Position numbers and translations under genes: made by a program. From contig CAJUAH010000003.1 of NCBI GenBank assembly GCA_910584375.1, positions 1-64,000 on the forward strand: DNA of 64,000 bases. The letters run 5' to 3'. The stretch is from an uncultured Acetatifactor sp. (GTDB lineage: Bacteria > Bacillota > Clostridia > Lachnospirales > Lachnospiraceae). The notes under the pieces were generated by a model. The model was not told the origin of the DNA. It ran no database searches and saw only the letters and a list, made by a program, of their open reading frames with translations. Each line of letters starts with the position of its first letter. The first letter of the stretch is position 1. Shown piece by piece: positions 18,036 through 27,709 of this stretch.

Positions 18036-19901
18036 TTAATTTCCCTTAAAAAATCGGCAGATCTCCTCGGCCACGCTGCGCGGGATCTCCGGCACCTGCA
18101 TCAGATCCTCCACCCGGGCGGCCCTGATCTCCTCCAGCGATCTGAAATGGCGCATCAGCGCCTTGCGCCTTGCGGGTCCCACGCCGGGTATATCGTCCAG
18201 CTGGGATCTGACCTGGGCTTTACTGCGCAGGGAGCGGTGGTACTCTATGGCAAAGCGGTGGGCCTCGTCCTGTATCCGGGTAATCAGCTTAAAACCCTCG
18301 CTACGGGTATCGATGGGAATCTCCACATTGTTGTAGTACAAGCCTCTGGTGCGGTGGTTGTCATCCTTGACCATGCCGCAGACCGGGATATGGATACCCA
18401 ACTCCTCCAGCACGGACAACGCGATATTAACCTGCCCTCTGCCGCCGTCCATCAACAGCAGATCCGGAAATTTGGTGAAACTGCCGTACTCCTGATCCAT
18501 ATCCCGCTCCGCCAACTCCCTGCTCTCCTCCAGACCGTGTACCAACCGCCGGGTCAACACTTCCTTCATGCAGGCGTAATCATCCGGCCCCGCCACAGTC
18601 TTGATGCGAAACTTGCGGTAGTCGCTGCGTTTGGGCTTGCCTTTCTCATATACCACCATGGAACCCACATTCTCAAAACCGCTGATATTGGATATGTCAA
18701 AGGCTTCCATGCGATCCGCGCAGGACAGGCCAAGCCAGTCGGCGATCTCCCTTACCGCGCCAATGGTACGTCCCTCTTCCCGTTTGAGTTTTTCCTTGTC
18801 CTGACTCAGGATCAGTTTGGCATTCTGAGCCGCCAGCTCCACCATTTTTTCCTTGCTGCCGATCTTGGGCACCCGGATCCGCACCCTGGAACCCCTGCGT
18901 TCCGACAGCCATTTTTCCACCAGTTCGCTGTCCGCGATCTCATACTGCAGCATCAGCTCTCGGGGAATAAAAGGCGTTCCCGCATAAAACTGCTTTACAA
19001 ACCCCTCCAGAATCTCCTCTTTTTCTATCCCCGACACATGTGTCATATAATAATGTTCCCGCCCGATCAGCTTGCCGTCGCGCACAAAAAAGACTTGTAC
19101 CACCGCGTCCGTCTCATCCCGATGCAACGCAATGATATCTCTGTCATCCAGGGCGCTGTCCGTAATCTTCTGTTTTTGGGACACGGATTTCACACTGGTA
19201 TACAGATCCCTGTAGCGCGCTGCCTCCTCAAAATTCAGCTCCTCGGCCGCCGTCTTCATTTTCTCTTCCAGCTCCCGGAGAATCTTGTTGTAGTTGCCGT
19301 TCAAAAACTCCAGTGCCTGCCCCAACTGCTGTCTGTACTGCTCTTTGTCTATATATCCCTGGCAGGGGGCCATACACTGTTTGATATGATAGTTCAGGCA
19401 GGGACGCTCATTGCCGATATCCCTGGGCAGGCTGCGGTTACAGGTCCGCAGGCAAAACAGCTTGTTCAGCAGTTCAATCGTATCTTTTACCGCCGCAGCG
19501 CTGGTATAGGGTCCATAATAGCGTGATTTATCCTTTTTCATCTGTCTGGAAAACAGGATGCGGGGGTACTCTTCCCCCATGGTCACTTTGATATAAGGAT
19601 AGGTCTTATCGTCCTTCAGCAGCGTATTATACTTGGGAGAATGCTCCTTGATCAGATTGTTCTCCAGAACCAGCGCCTCCAGCTCCGAGTCCGTGACAAT
19701 ATACTCAAAACGGGCGATCAACGTCACCATCTTGTCGATCATGGGGCCCCTGCCGATATTTTCCCGAAAATAGGAACGCACGCGGTTGTGCAGGTTCACC
19801 GCCTTGCCCACATACAGGATCGTGTCCGCGGCGTCCCTCATAATATAAACTCCCGGTTTGCCCGGGAGTTTTTTCAGTTCTTCCTCAAAATCAAAAGTCA
19901 T
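18036..19901 (-). CDS. uvrC: UvrABC excinuclease subunit C
   Basis: DNA-repair endonuclease subunit of 621 residues that makes both incisions around a lesion bound by UvrB. Domains in order: GIY-YIG nuclease (residues 13-95, GVYIMRDAADTILYVGKA), a cysteine cluster (residues 155-185), the UvrB-binding UVR motif (about 205-240), the RNase-H-like endonuclease domain (about 370-540, with LLLMDGGRGQVN and DDNHRT) and C-terminal tandem helix-hairpin-helix (IPGVGPARRKALMRHF). Length is normal. It follows ftsH by 27 bases in the same direction, so co-transcription is likely, and ends at the terminator at 17971-18013. Confidence 0.96.
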   Translation of the reverse strand: MTFDFEEELKKLPGKPGVYIMRDAADTILYVGKAVNLHNRVRSYFRENIGRGPMIDKMVTLIARFEYIVTDSELEALVLENNLIKEHSPKYNTLLKDDKTYPYIKVTMGEEYPRILFSRQMKKDKSRYYGPYTSAAAVKDTIELLNKLFCLRTCNRSLPRDIGNERPCLNYHIKQCMAPCQGYIDKEQYRQQLGQALEFLNGNYNKILRELEEKMKTAAEELNFEEAARYRDLYTSVKSVSQKQKITDSALDDRDIIALHRDETDAVVQVFFVRDGKLIGREHYYMTHVSGIEKEEILEGFVKQFYAGTPFIPRELMLQYEIADSELVEKWLSERRGSRVRIRVPKIGSKEKMVELAAQNAKLILSQDKEKLKREEGRTIGAVREIADWLGLSCADRMEAFDISNISGFENVGSMVVYEKGKPKRSDYRKFRIKTVAGPDDYACMKEVLTRRLVHGLEESRELAERDMDQEYGSFTKFPDLLLMDGGRGQVNIALSVLEELGIHIPVCGMVKDDNHRTRGLYYNNVEIPIDTRSEGFKLITRIQDEAHRFAIEYHRSLRSKAQVRSQLDDIPGVGPARRKALMRHFRSLEEIRAARVEDLMQVPEIPRSVAEEICRFFKGN

Positions 19902-19928
19902 GGAATACAGACCTCATTCTCTGCTTTC

Positions 19929-22169
19929 TTACAGGCTGCCGCCGGAAAAGCGCCCTGTAGGACCCATGGGAGGCGTATCCTGCCGCTCACCGGACGGTTC
20001 CGCTTTCGGTTCCTGTGATGGCTCCCCGGTTGACTCCGCCTCAGGTCTCTGCCGCTCTCCGCACTGTTCCGTCCCCGGGTCCTGCTGCTCTCCCGGAATT
20101 ACGGGCGCCTGGGGCAGCGTGACTTCCGGCAGGGAGCTCCCCGACTGCTGATCCTCCGGTTTGCTGTCCGAACTGTGGGAAGTCTCATCTGTGACAGTTA
20201 TGTCAACAGACACATGAGCGGCATCTTCTGCCTTCTCCTCCTTGGGATCCGGCAGTCCTTTCTCCCGGCGAAAGATCTCCATAAATTCCTTGCCGGTGAT
20301 GGTCTCCTTCTCGATCAGGTACTCGGCCAGCTTATCCATCAGCTCCCGGTTATCCTTAAGAAGTTCCAGAGCTTTCTCATAGCTCTCCTTCAGGATCGCC
20401 ACCACTTCGGCGTCGATCTCCGCGGCGGTGGTGTCACTACAGTTCAATGTAGCGGCGCCGTCCAGATATTTGTTCTGCACCGAGGCCAGGCCGATCAAGC
20501 CAAACTTTTTGCTCATGCCGTACTCCGTCACCATGGACTTGGCGATATTGGTGGCCTTCTCGATATCGTTGGCCGCCCCGGTGGTCACTGTGTCAAACAC
20601 GATCTCCTCAGCGGCCCGGCCGCCCACCAGGCTCACCAGCATATCCCGCAGCTCCGCCTCGGTGTTCAGATATTTTTCCTCCTCAGGCACATGCATCACA
20701 TAGCCCAGTGCACCCATGGTGCGGGGCACAATGGTAATCTTCTGCACCGGCTCGGAATTTTTTTGCAGAGCACTGATCAGCGCGTGTCCCACCTCATGGT
20801 AGGATACGATGCGCCGTTCCTCCTTGCTCATGATGCGGTCCTTTTTCTCCTTGCCCACCAGCACCTGCTCCACAGCGTTGAACAGATCCTTCTGGCACAC
20901 ATACTCCCGGTTCTCCTTAACCGCGTTGATGGCGGCCTCGTTGATCATATTAGCCAGATCCGAACCCACGGCGCCGCTGGTGGCCAGGGCTATGGCGTCC
21001 AGATCCACGGTCTCGTCCATCTTCACATCCTTGGAATGCACTTTCAGGATATCCACCCGGCCCTTCAGATCCGGTTTGTCCACGATGATACGACGGTCAA
21101 AACGCCCGGGGCGCAGCAACGCCTTATCCAATATCTCCGGCCTGTTGGTGGCTGCCAATATCAGGATGCCCTTGGAACTGTCAAAACCGTCCATCTCCGA
21201 CAGCAGCTGGTTCAGCGTCTGCTCCCGCTCCTCATTGCCGCCGTACTTGGAATCGCGGCTGCGTCCGATGGCATCAATCTCGTCTATGAAAACAATACAG
21301 GGCGCGTTCTTGGTGGCCTCTTTAAACAGGTCACGCACACGGCTGGCGCCCACGCCCACATACAATTCTATAAAGTCGGAACCGGTCAGGGAGAAAAACG
21401 GCACATGGGCCTCTCCGGCCACAGCCTTGGCCAACAGGGTCTTACCCGTTCCGGGAGGGCCCACCAGCAGAGCGCCCTTGGGCAGTCTGGCCCCGATCTT
21501 GGCATATCTGCCGGGATTGTGTAGGAAGTCCACCACCTCCACCAGGGACTCCTTTGCCTCGTCCTCCCCCGCCACATCGGCGAAAGTCACGCCGGTCTCC
21601 TTCTGCACATACACCTTGGCGTTGCTCTTGCCCACGCCCATGGGGCCGCCGCTGCCGCCCATTCTCCGAAACAGAAAGCCCAGCAGTATCCACATCAGTA
21701 TAAGGGGCAGCACCAGCGTCACCAGGATCTGCATAATCCACTCACCCACGCTGGTGGACACGCCGTACACCTCCACACCATGCTCCAACGCCCTCTGGGT
21801 CACCGTCTCCGTGTTCTCGATCTGCAGGGTCTGGTATTCCACCTTCACCGGCTGCATACTGTAGAGATCGAACAGTCTGGGCGTATTATCCTCCACGCCG
21901 TCCTTGAGCGTAAAGCTCACGGTCTCCCCGCTGAGTTTCACGGATTCGATCTGGTCGGCCTCCATACGCTCCACAAAAGTGGAATAGGGCACTTCCTCCA
22001 CATTACCGCCCTTTCCAAAAAAAATAGCCCAGAGCATACTGACGAACAGCAGGCTCATCAGTACAAACACCAGAACCATCATTATACTGGGACGGGGAGG
22101 TTTCTGATTGTTGCCGCCGTTTCCTCCCGGCCCCGTGCCGCCCGGGCCGCCGTTGTTATAATTATCCAT
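19929..22169 (-). CDS. ftsH: ATP-dependent zinc metalloprotease FtsH
   Basis: Membrane-anchored AAA+ protease of 746 residues for quality control of membrane and regulatory proteins. Two membrane helices (about residues 27-50 and 143-165) flank an extracytoplasmic domain. The AAA+ domain has Walker A GPPGTGKT near residue 238, Walker B CIVFIDEIDAIG near 295 and the second region of homology NRPEILDKALLRPGRFDRR near 345. The zinc motif is HEVGH near residue 456. After residue 640 there is a tail of about 105 residues rich in Pro, Glu, Ser and Gln, unlike compact FtsH proteins. A consensus promoter lies at 22236-22264. Confidence 0.95.
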   Translation of the reverse strand: MDNYNNGGPGGTGPGGNGGNNQKPPRPSIMMVLVFVLMSLLFVSMLWAIFFGKGGNVEEVPYSTFVERMEADQIESVKLSGETVSFTLKDGVEDNTPRLFDLYSMQPVKVEYQTLQIENTETVTQRALEHGVEVYGVSTSVGEWIMQILVTLVLPLILMWILLGFLFRRMGGSGGPMGVGKSNAKVYVQKETGVTFADVAGEDEAKESLVEVVDFLHNPGRYAKIGARLPKGALLVGPPGTGKTLLAKAVAGEAHVPFFSLTGSDFIELYVGVGASRVRDLFKEATKNAPCIVFIDEIDAIGRSRDSKYGGNEEREQTLNQLLSEMDGFDSSKGILILAATNRPEILDKALLRPGRFDRRIIVDKPDLKGRVDILKVHSKDVKMDETVDLDAIALATSGAVGSDLANMINEAAINAVKENREYVCQKDLFNAVEQVLVGKEKKDRIMSKEERRIVSYHEVGHALISALQKNSEPVQKITIVPRTMGALGYVMHVPEEEKYLNTEAELRDMLVSLVGGRAAEEIVFDTVTTGAANDIEKATNIAKSMVTEYGMSKKFGLIGLASVQNKYLDGAATLNCSDTTAAEIDAEVVAILKESYEKALELLKDNRELMDKLAEYLIEKETITGKEFMEIFRREKGLPDPKEEKAEDAAHVSVDITVTDETSHSSDSKPEDQQSGSSLPEVTLPQAPVIPGEQQDPGTEQCGERQRPEAESTGEPSQEPKAEPSGERQDTPPMGPTGRFSGGSL

Positions 22170-22235
22170 CTGATTACCTGTAATTCCCTTTCTAAAAATA
22201 GTTAGGTTCCACTCATGTTAGTTCACATGTCTACT

Positions 22236-22264
22236 ATTATAGAGATTCCCAAAACATAAATCAA
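22236..22264 (-). promoter_or_regulatory. Sigma-A promoter of ftsH-uvrC
   Basis: Leftward TTGATT (22259-22264), 17-base spacer and perfect TATAAT (22236-22241), about 67 bases upstream of the ftsH ATG. Confidence 0.75.
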
Positions 22265-22300
22265 TAGTCGAACTCTAAAAGATTTATAAAGATTTCCAAT

Positions 22301-22345
22301 AAAAATAAGGGCGGCAAAGCCTTACGCCCCGCTGCCCTTATTTTT
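22301..22345. terminator. Bidirectional intrinsic terminator
   Basis: AAAAATAAGGGC (22301-22312) pairs perfectly with GCCCTTATTTTT (22334-22345), giving T runs in both directions. The stem includes the stop codon of the leftward lipoprotein gene at 22338. Confidence 0.85.
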
Positions 22346-24623
22346 CATCCAGGTATACCTGTACCCGGCTGTTGATGATCCGGGCCGTCTCCCTCACGTC
22401 TTTATCCCCCGCGAAATAGGCGGCGGCCTCCTCCCGGATGATGGTCATGACCGGTTCCTGATATCCGGGTACGTGTCCGGCCCGGAAGATCAAATCTTTC
22501 AACTGCTCTATCTCCTCCGGCAGCGGCACATAGTCTTCGATCACAAGATCGGAGCCAGGGAAAGAATTTGTCATAAGAACCCTTCTCACCGGATTCCCCG
22601 CCCGATCCGTCACGGTCTCTCCCTCTGCGTCCCGTTCATAGGGTTCCTGCATGGCGGCGGTCAGATTCTGCTCCAGCCTGTCCTCCAGTATGGAAAAATA
22701 GTCTCCCCTTTCCGCCTCTTCCAAGATCAGATATTCCAGATAATCCCAAGCCTGCTCTCGGTGGGCGCTGCCGGACAGGATCGCGTAGGCGTTCCCGGCT
22801 GAGGTCTCCAGCAGGATACCCGGCTGACCGTCCGGCGTGGGATACCCCACATAGCTGACCGCCTCCCCGTCAAACCACTGGGGCATCTCGGAGATATAGT
22901 CCGGGAGTACGCACCAATTCAGCTTAAGCATCCGCTCTTCCCCCCGGTAAATATTTCCCCACCCGTAGGGGCTGCTCTTCCCGGTAAAACGTCCGGCAAA
23001 CTCCAGTATCCGGTAAAATTCCTCTTGCTCAAACGCGCAGGTACTGCTCTCTTCCTCGATAAAACAGGGCAGATAGAACTTCAGGCATATCTCCAGCATA
23101 TCTTCCGGACTGATATCATGCAGCATCTGTTCGTCCTGATATCGGTCAAAAATGCCGATCATATCTGAAAGGCTCCAACTGTCTCTATCCCCCACCAGGG
23201 ACTGCCTGCCTGATATCACTTCCAGGCGAAACCAGGTGGGCAGCGCCACCAGCTTGCCATCCAGCGTATAGGTATCGGCCACCGGTTTCAGCACATCCTC
23301 CCGTTTCAGACGGGCGCTGCTCTCCAGCAGGGGAAACATATCTTCCAGCAGGCCCTTGGAGGCATATTTATCCAGATCCGCATATCGCACGGCGATGATA
23401 TCCATACTTCTGCCCGCCACCATATCCCGGTCCAGAGCCGCCGCAGCCTCCTCGTAGGTATCGTACCCGTTCAGCCCCATATATTCTTTTATGCTTATCC
23501 TGTACTCCGGGTGCTCCTGATTATAACGAATGGTTGCCTCCCGCATGCTATCCGTAAGGTGCATCACGCCCACAGTTACGGTTTCCCAGTCAGCGTTTCC
23601 ATTCTCGACTTTCTCCAGATAAATCAGTTCCGGCGGCTGTCCGTCTCCCGGCTCAAGCTCCTTTTGCCAATTTGCGCTCTTATCATATAAAAGCAACAGG
23701 AGCCGCCCGTCTGAAAGCACAGTCATGTCCTCCAGATAAGTAGAGTCAACATCCGCATCTATCCAGTTTATGATCTGTTCAGGAACCTGCCCCTCCTCCC
23801 GCTGCCAATAGATACCGTTTGTACCAAATATCCAAAGCTGGGAATCCTCCCCCACGATCCCGCCTGTTCCTGTGGGACAGTCTGAAATGACCGTCTCGCT
23901 TTTCATGGTTTTCAGATCTATGACTTTTATCTGATATTGACCCAGCCCGGCTGCGCAACAATATCCTACCCTGCCGTCCGCCATTTGAGCGGCAAACAGT
24001 ATGTTCGATTCAGAGAATGAACACCTATATGTGCCCTCGGAATCCATCACCAGCAGAAAGTCATGCCACACTGCATAGATATTCTGCTGACTGTCCAAAA
24101 CCAAACGTCGACCGTTGATGCCCTCCGCTGTTTTGGGCATATATTCGCCGATTCCCTGCGCATGGAGCACATTACCATTTGCATCATATATACCAATAAA
24201 ATAGTCGGAATAGTTAGCACTTTTATCTGTCGTGACCGCAAAATTGTCATCTTGCGCCAATATGTAATAATTTCCGTTATCACCCCTGACAATACCTGAG
24301 ACTCTCGTCCATTCACCCGGAAATTGAAAGTATATCTGCCTGCTCCCATTTTTTTCGCCCAAAAGCGGCAAAACATAATACTCTTTTCTTGCTGAGAGGA
24401 TTCCATTTTCTTCTATCTCTTCAAAATATACCTCATACACCAATTCCTCGCCGCAAAGATAAGCGCCTTGCACCAATCCACCCTGCGCATCTATTTGCCG
24501 CAGGGTGGGGGCATAGTCGGATGAAATGTTTTCACCGCCCCGATGACTGGTACATGCCATCAAGCTAACGGTGAGGCCACATAACGCTACCAATGATAAT
24601 GCGCTAATTATCAGTTTCTTCAA
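22338..24623 (-). CDS. Large lipoprotein with C-terminal solute-binding domain (paralogue)
   Basis: Lipoprotein of 761 residues with lipobox LMAC (cysteine near residue 24). Residues of about 40-345 are beta-rich with spaced repeats of short strands (for example RLVLDSQQNIYAVWHDF), perhaps propeller-like. Residues of about 350-760 look like an ABC-type solute-binding domain (AALDRDMVAGRSMDIIAV, then ending ETARIINSRVQVYLDE). This ending is nearly identical to the lipoprotein at 2150-4501, so the two are paralogues. No permease genes are adjacent. The start appears to be TTG at 24623 with AGGAGA upstream. A frameshifted small secreted-protein gene precedes it, probably on the same transcript from 25049-25077. 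Confidence 0.7.
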   Translation of the reverse strand: MKKLIISALSLVALCGLTVSLMACTSHRGGENISSDYAPTLRQIDAQGGLVQGAYLCGEELVYEVYFEEIEENGILSARKEYYVLPLLGEKNGSRQIYFQFPGEWTRVSGIVRGDNGNYYILAQDDNFAVTTDKSANYSDYFIGIYDANGNVLHAQGIGEYMPKTAEGINGRRLVLDSQQNIYAVWHDFLLVMDSEGTYRCSFSESNILFAAQMADGRVGYCCAAGLGQYQIKVIDLKTMKSETVISDCPTGTGGIVGEDSQLWIFGTNGIYWQREEGQVPEQIINWIDADVDSTYLEDMTVLSDGRLLLLLYDKSANWQKELEPGDGQPPELIYLEKVENGNADWETVTVGVMHLTDSMREATIRYNQEHPEYRISIKEYMGLNGYDTYEEAAAALDRDMVAGRSMDIIAVRYADLDKYASKGLLEDMFPLLESSARLKREDVLKPVADTYTLDGKLVALPTWFRLEVISGRQSLVGDRDSWSLSDMIGIFDRYQDEQMLHDISPEDMLEICLKFYLPCFIEEESSTCAFEQEEFYRILEFAGRFTGKSSPYGWGNIYRGEERMLKLNWCVLPDYISEMPQWFDGEAVSYVGYPTPDGQPGILLETSAGNAYAILSGSAHREQAWDYLEYLILEEAERGDYFSILEDRLEQNLTAAMQEPYERDAEGETVTDRAGNPVRRVLMTNSFPGSDLVIEDYVPLPEEIEQLKDLIFRAGHVPGYQEPVMTIIREEAAAYFAGDKDVRETARIINSRVQVYLDEK

Positions 24624-24676
24624 GGAATCTTCTCCTAACAGCTATCAATATCCGAGTACTTGTAGGCGCATCGTTA

Positions 24677-24984
24677 CTATTGTGGATTGCTGTGTGCTGT
24701 ATAGAACTGATCATAATGTGCCCAACTCCTACTAACACGTCCGCATTCGGTACACCTGAGTTCCAACTCATGTAACGTATAACTATACTGTGTTTCACAA
24801 AATGCATGTATACTGCAATGTTGCGGTTTTTCATATATTCTTTCGGTCTTTATTTCCTGCTCGATCACCCTTCCCGGACAATTAGGATCCGCACATGCAA
24901 GATACCGAGCTTCTACCGCATTAGCTGTAATCCCGCTACCTATACAGAGTGCAATGCACAGCGCTGTGACAATCGCTTTTTCAT
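24677..24984 (-). pseudogene. Small cysteine-rich secreted protein, frameshifted at the fourth codon
   Basis: A good ribosome site (AAAGGGGGA at 24992-25000) precedes ATG at 24982-24984, but the frame from this ATG stops after 14 codons. If one A were added to the A5 run at 24977-24981, the protein would begin MKKAIVTALCIALCIGS, a clear signal peptide, and continue about 100 residues to 24677. The mature part has paired cysteines (CADPNC, HCSIHAFC, CTECG) that look metal-binding or disulfide-forming. As written, no start codon opens the correct frame. It may be a pseudogene, a base-calling error, or a slippage switch. I do not recognise a named family. Confidence 0.55.
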
Positions 24985-25048
24985 TTCAAAGTCCCCCTTT
25001 AAACTGGTAGTATGTGTAAAATTGTTTTGTATGAATTCTATATTATAT

Positions 25049-25077
25049 ATAGTAAAAGAATATTATATATCTGTCAA
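25049..25077 (-). promoter_or_regulatory. Sigma-A promoter for the small secreted protein and lipoprotein
   Basis: Leftward consensus TTGACA (25072-25077), 17 bases, TACTAT (25049-25054). It lies about 65 bases upstream of the ATG at 24984. Confidence 0.65.
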
Positions 25078-25176
25078 TAGCATTTTACATTTATATGGGA
25101 TTTGAATAGTAAATTCAGCATTTTTTGACTTTCAATAGACTATCCAAAAGATCATCAAAATTTCAGCCCATATATC

Positions 25177-25205
25177 TTGATTTTGCCACTTTTTTTTTGT
25201 AAAAT
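25177..25205 (+). promoter_or_regulatory. Sigma-A promoter for the DUF1846 gene
   Basis: TTGATT (25177-25182), 17-base spacer containing an eight-T run, TAAAAT (25200-25205), 44 bases before the ATG at 25250. Confidence 0.55.
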
Positions 25206-25249
25206 GTAAGAAGTTTGGTGTCACACGCAAGGGGAGGTACAGGGAACAA

Positions 25250-26734
25250 ATGAACAAGATCGGTTTTGACCATGACAAATATCTGAAAATGCAGTCGGAG
25301 AAAATAAAGGAGCGGATCGCCGCATTCGGCGGCAAGCTCTATTTGGAGTTCGGCGGCAAGCTTTTTGACGACTTCCACGCCTCCCGGGTGCTGCCCGGCT
25401 TTAAGCCCGACAGCAAGATCAATATGCTGGCCCAGCTGCGGGATCACGCCGAGATCGTCATCGTCATCAACGCCGCGGACATCGAGAAAAACAAGACGCG
25501 TTCCGATCTGGGCATCACCTATGACGTGGACGTGCTGCGCCTGATCGACGCCTTCCGGGGCTACGGCCTGTATGTGGGCAGCGTGTGCCTGACCCGTTTC
25601 GCCGAGCAGCCCAGCGCGATAGCCTACCAGAAAAAGCTGGAATCCCTGGGCATGAAAGTATACCGCCACTACCCCATCCCCGGCTATCCCTCCAATATCC
25701 CCCTGATTGTCAGCGACGAGGGATACGGACGCAACGAATATATCGAGACTTCCCGGGAACTGGTGGTGATCACCGCCCCCGGACCGGGCAGCGGCAAGAT
25801 GGCGGTCTGCCTGTCCCAGCTGTACCATGAGTACAGGCGGGGCATCAAGGCCGGGTACGCCAAGTACGAGACCTTTCCGATCTGGAACCTGTCTCTCAAG
25901 CACCCGGTCAATCTGGCCTACGAGGCGGCGACGGCGGATCTGAACGACGTGAACATGATCGATCCCTTCCATCTGGAAGCCTACAGCGAGACTACGATCA
26001 ACTACAACCGGGACGTGGAGATCTTTCCGGTGCTCAGCGCCATGTTTGAGAAGATCATGGGGGAATCCCCCTACAAATCTCCCACCGACATGGGCGTCAA
26101 TATGGCCGGGCTGTGTATCATGGACGACGAGGTTTGCCGGGAGGCGTCCCGGCAGGAGATCATTCGCAGATACTATAATACCCTGTGCGAAAAACGCCAG
26201 GGCAACGCGGATGACGATCAGATATTAAAGATAGAATTACTGATGAAACAAGCGGGCGTGACGGCGGATGACCGGCCCGTGGTCAGCGCCGCGAAAGTCA
26301 AGGCCGCCGCCACGGGCAAGCCCGCCACAGCCATCCAGCTCCCGGACGGAAGGATCATCACCGGCAAGACCAGCGAACTATTGGGGGCCTCCTCCGCCAT
26401 GCTTTTAAACGCTTTGAAAGTACTGGCGAATATCCCCGACGAGGTACAGCTGATCTCCCCCAGCACCATCGGCCCCATCCAGGAACTGAAAACGGAGCAT
26501 CTGGGCAACCGCAATCCCCGTCTGCACACAGACGAGATTCTCATCGCCCTGTCCATCTGCGCCGCCACGGACAAAACCGCGGGACAGGCCATCCGGCAGC
26601 TCCAGAATCTGCGGGGATCCGAAGTGCATTCCAGCGTGATTCTGTCCCAGGTGGACAAAAATGTACTGCGCAAACTGGGTGTGAACCTGACCTGTGAACC
26701 GGAGTACGAGTCAGGCGGACTGTACCACAACTGA
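25250..26734 (+). CDS. DUF1846 family protein
   Basis: Cytoplasmic protein of 494 residues matching the conserved DUF1846 family throughout. The N-terminal domain opens with the typical FDHDKYLKMQSEKIKERI and the P-loop-like VITAPGPGSGKMAVCLSQLYHEY near residue 176, suggesting nucleotide binding. Structures exist for family members but no biochemical role is firmly established. Length and start fit the family; AGGGAA precedes the ATG. The gene is monocistronic and converges on the YitT gene, with only five bases between stops and no obvious terminator. Confidence 0.88.
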   Translation: MNKIGFDHDKYLKMQSEKIKERIAAFGGKLYLEFGGKLFDDFHASRVLPGFKPDSKINMLAQLRDHAEIVIVINAADIEKNKTRSDLGITYDVDVLRLIDAFRGYGLYVGSVCLTRFAEQPSAIAYQKKLESLGMKVYRHYPIPGYPSNIPLIVSDEGYGRNEYIETSRELVVITAPGPGSGKMAVCLSQLYHEYRRGIKAGYAKYETFPIWNLSLKHPVNLAYEAATADLNDVNMIDPFHLEAYSETTINYNRDVEIFPVLSAMFEKIMGESPYKSPTDMGVNMAGLCIMDDEVCREASRQEIIRRYYNTLCEKRQGNADDDQILKIELLMKQAGVTADDRPVVSAAKVKAAATGKPATAIQLPDGRIITGKTSELLGASSAMLLNALKVLANIPDEVQLISPSTIGPIQELKTEHLGNRNPRLHTDEILIALSICAATDKTAGQAIRQLQNLRGSEVHSSVILSQVDKNVLRKLGVNLTCEPEYESGGLYHN

Positions 26735-26739
26735 CGTCT

Positions 26740-27627
26740 CTACAACTTTTTCAGATAGTTGCCTTCCACATGCACCCCCTCGTTTACCACGATAAACGCC
26801 TGGGGGTCATATTTATGGACGATATTTCTCAGTTGATGTACCTCGTATTTGGACATCATGATGTAAAGGATATGAGATTCCTCATGGGTGTACGCTCCCA
26901 TGGTCTTCCATTTGGTGATGCCCCGGCCCAGCTCCGAGAATATCTCCCTCTCCAGCTCCTGGGAGCTGATCTTTGTGATCACATTCACTTCCACATTGAT
27001 GTTCTGCGCGTGCAGTCTGTCTATGGCCACGGAATACACCGCCGCGTTGATTACGGAATACAGCGCCGTCTCCACGTCAAAGAGGAACAGGCAGGCGCTG
27101 TACAAAGCCAGATTCATAAACAGATTGACTTTGCCCACGCTGAAATCCTGTTTCCACTTCACCAGGATCACACCCACGATATCCATACCGCCGCCGGAGG
27201 CGCCCATGCGCAGCAGGATACCCACTCCCGCGCCGCAGAGGATACCGCCGATCACGCAGGCCAGCATAGTATCCTCCACAATCTGGGTAACCGGTATGAC
27301 AGCCATGCCGCCTGACATTACTGTCACACAAATCAGTGTCTTAAACAGAAATTTCTTTCCCATCTTCCGGTATCCCACGATAAAAATGGGGATATTGATA
27401 ATATAGTAAATCATACCGGCGATATCCACATTGCCGAAAGGCAGATGCAGACATTCCACCAGCAGCGTGCGCAGCACCTGGCACAGGCCCATAACGCCGC
27501 TGCTGTACAGACCGGACGGCACGATAAATAAATTGGTACCGGCGGCATAGACCGCCGCTCCCAGCATCGCTACCAAAGTGCGTCTGCCCTCATAGAGCAG
27601 CAGACGCTTATCCTTAAGCACTCTCAT
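26740..27627 (-). CDS. YitT family membrane protein
   Basis: Integral membrane protein of 295 residues: about five N-terminal membrane helices (DUF161-type; residues 15-35, 55-80, 85-110, 118-140, 165-185) followed by a cytoplasmic DUF2179 domain (about 215-290, YIMMSKYEVHQLRNIVHKYDP). This architecture is the YitT family, widespread in Firmicutes with unproven transport or membrane-stress roles. ATG at 27627 has AAGGGAAG just upstream. It follows the thioredoxin gene by about 80 bases in the same direction. Confidence 0.88.
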   Translation of the reverse strand: MRVLKDKRLLLYEGRRTLVAMLGAAVYAAGTNLFIVPSGLYSSGVMGLCQVLRTLLVECLHLPFGNVDIAGMIYYIINIPIFIVGYRKMGKKFLFKTLICVTVMSGGMAVIPVTQIVEDTMLACVIGGILCGAGVGILLRMGASGGGMDIVGVILVKWKQDFSVGKVNLFMNLALYSACLFLFDVETALYSVINAAVYSVAIDRLHAQNINVEVNVITKISSQELEREIFSELGRGITKWKTMGAYTHEESHILYIMMSKYEVHQLRNIVHKYDPQAFIVVNEGVHVEGNYLKKL

Positions 27628-27709
27628 CTTCCCTTACCCCTGCGCGTCATGATCTTTCCCGGGACAGCGCGTTCATCCGTACCCGGAGCCGTTCGCGCTG
27701 CGAACCGGC

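Noticed and set aside
18009..19526. Long reading frame antisense to uvrC (505 codons)
   Set aside because: It lies wholly opposite a well-supported gene, lacks a ribosome site, and its sequence shows no domain; GC-rich third positions make such frames.
24604..24834. 76-codon frame upstream of the second lipoprotein
   Set aside because: It is another frame of the frameshifted secreted-protein gene and overlaps the lipoprotein start.
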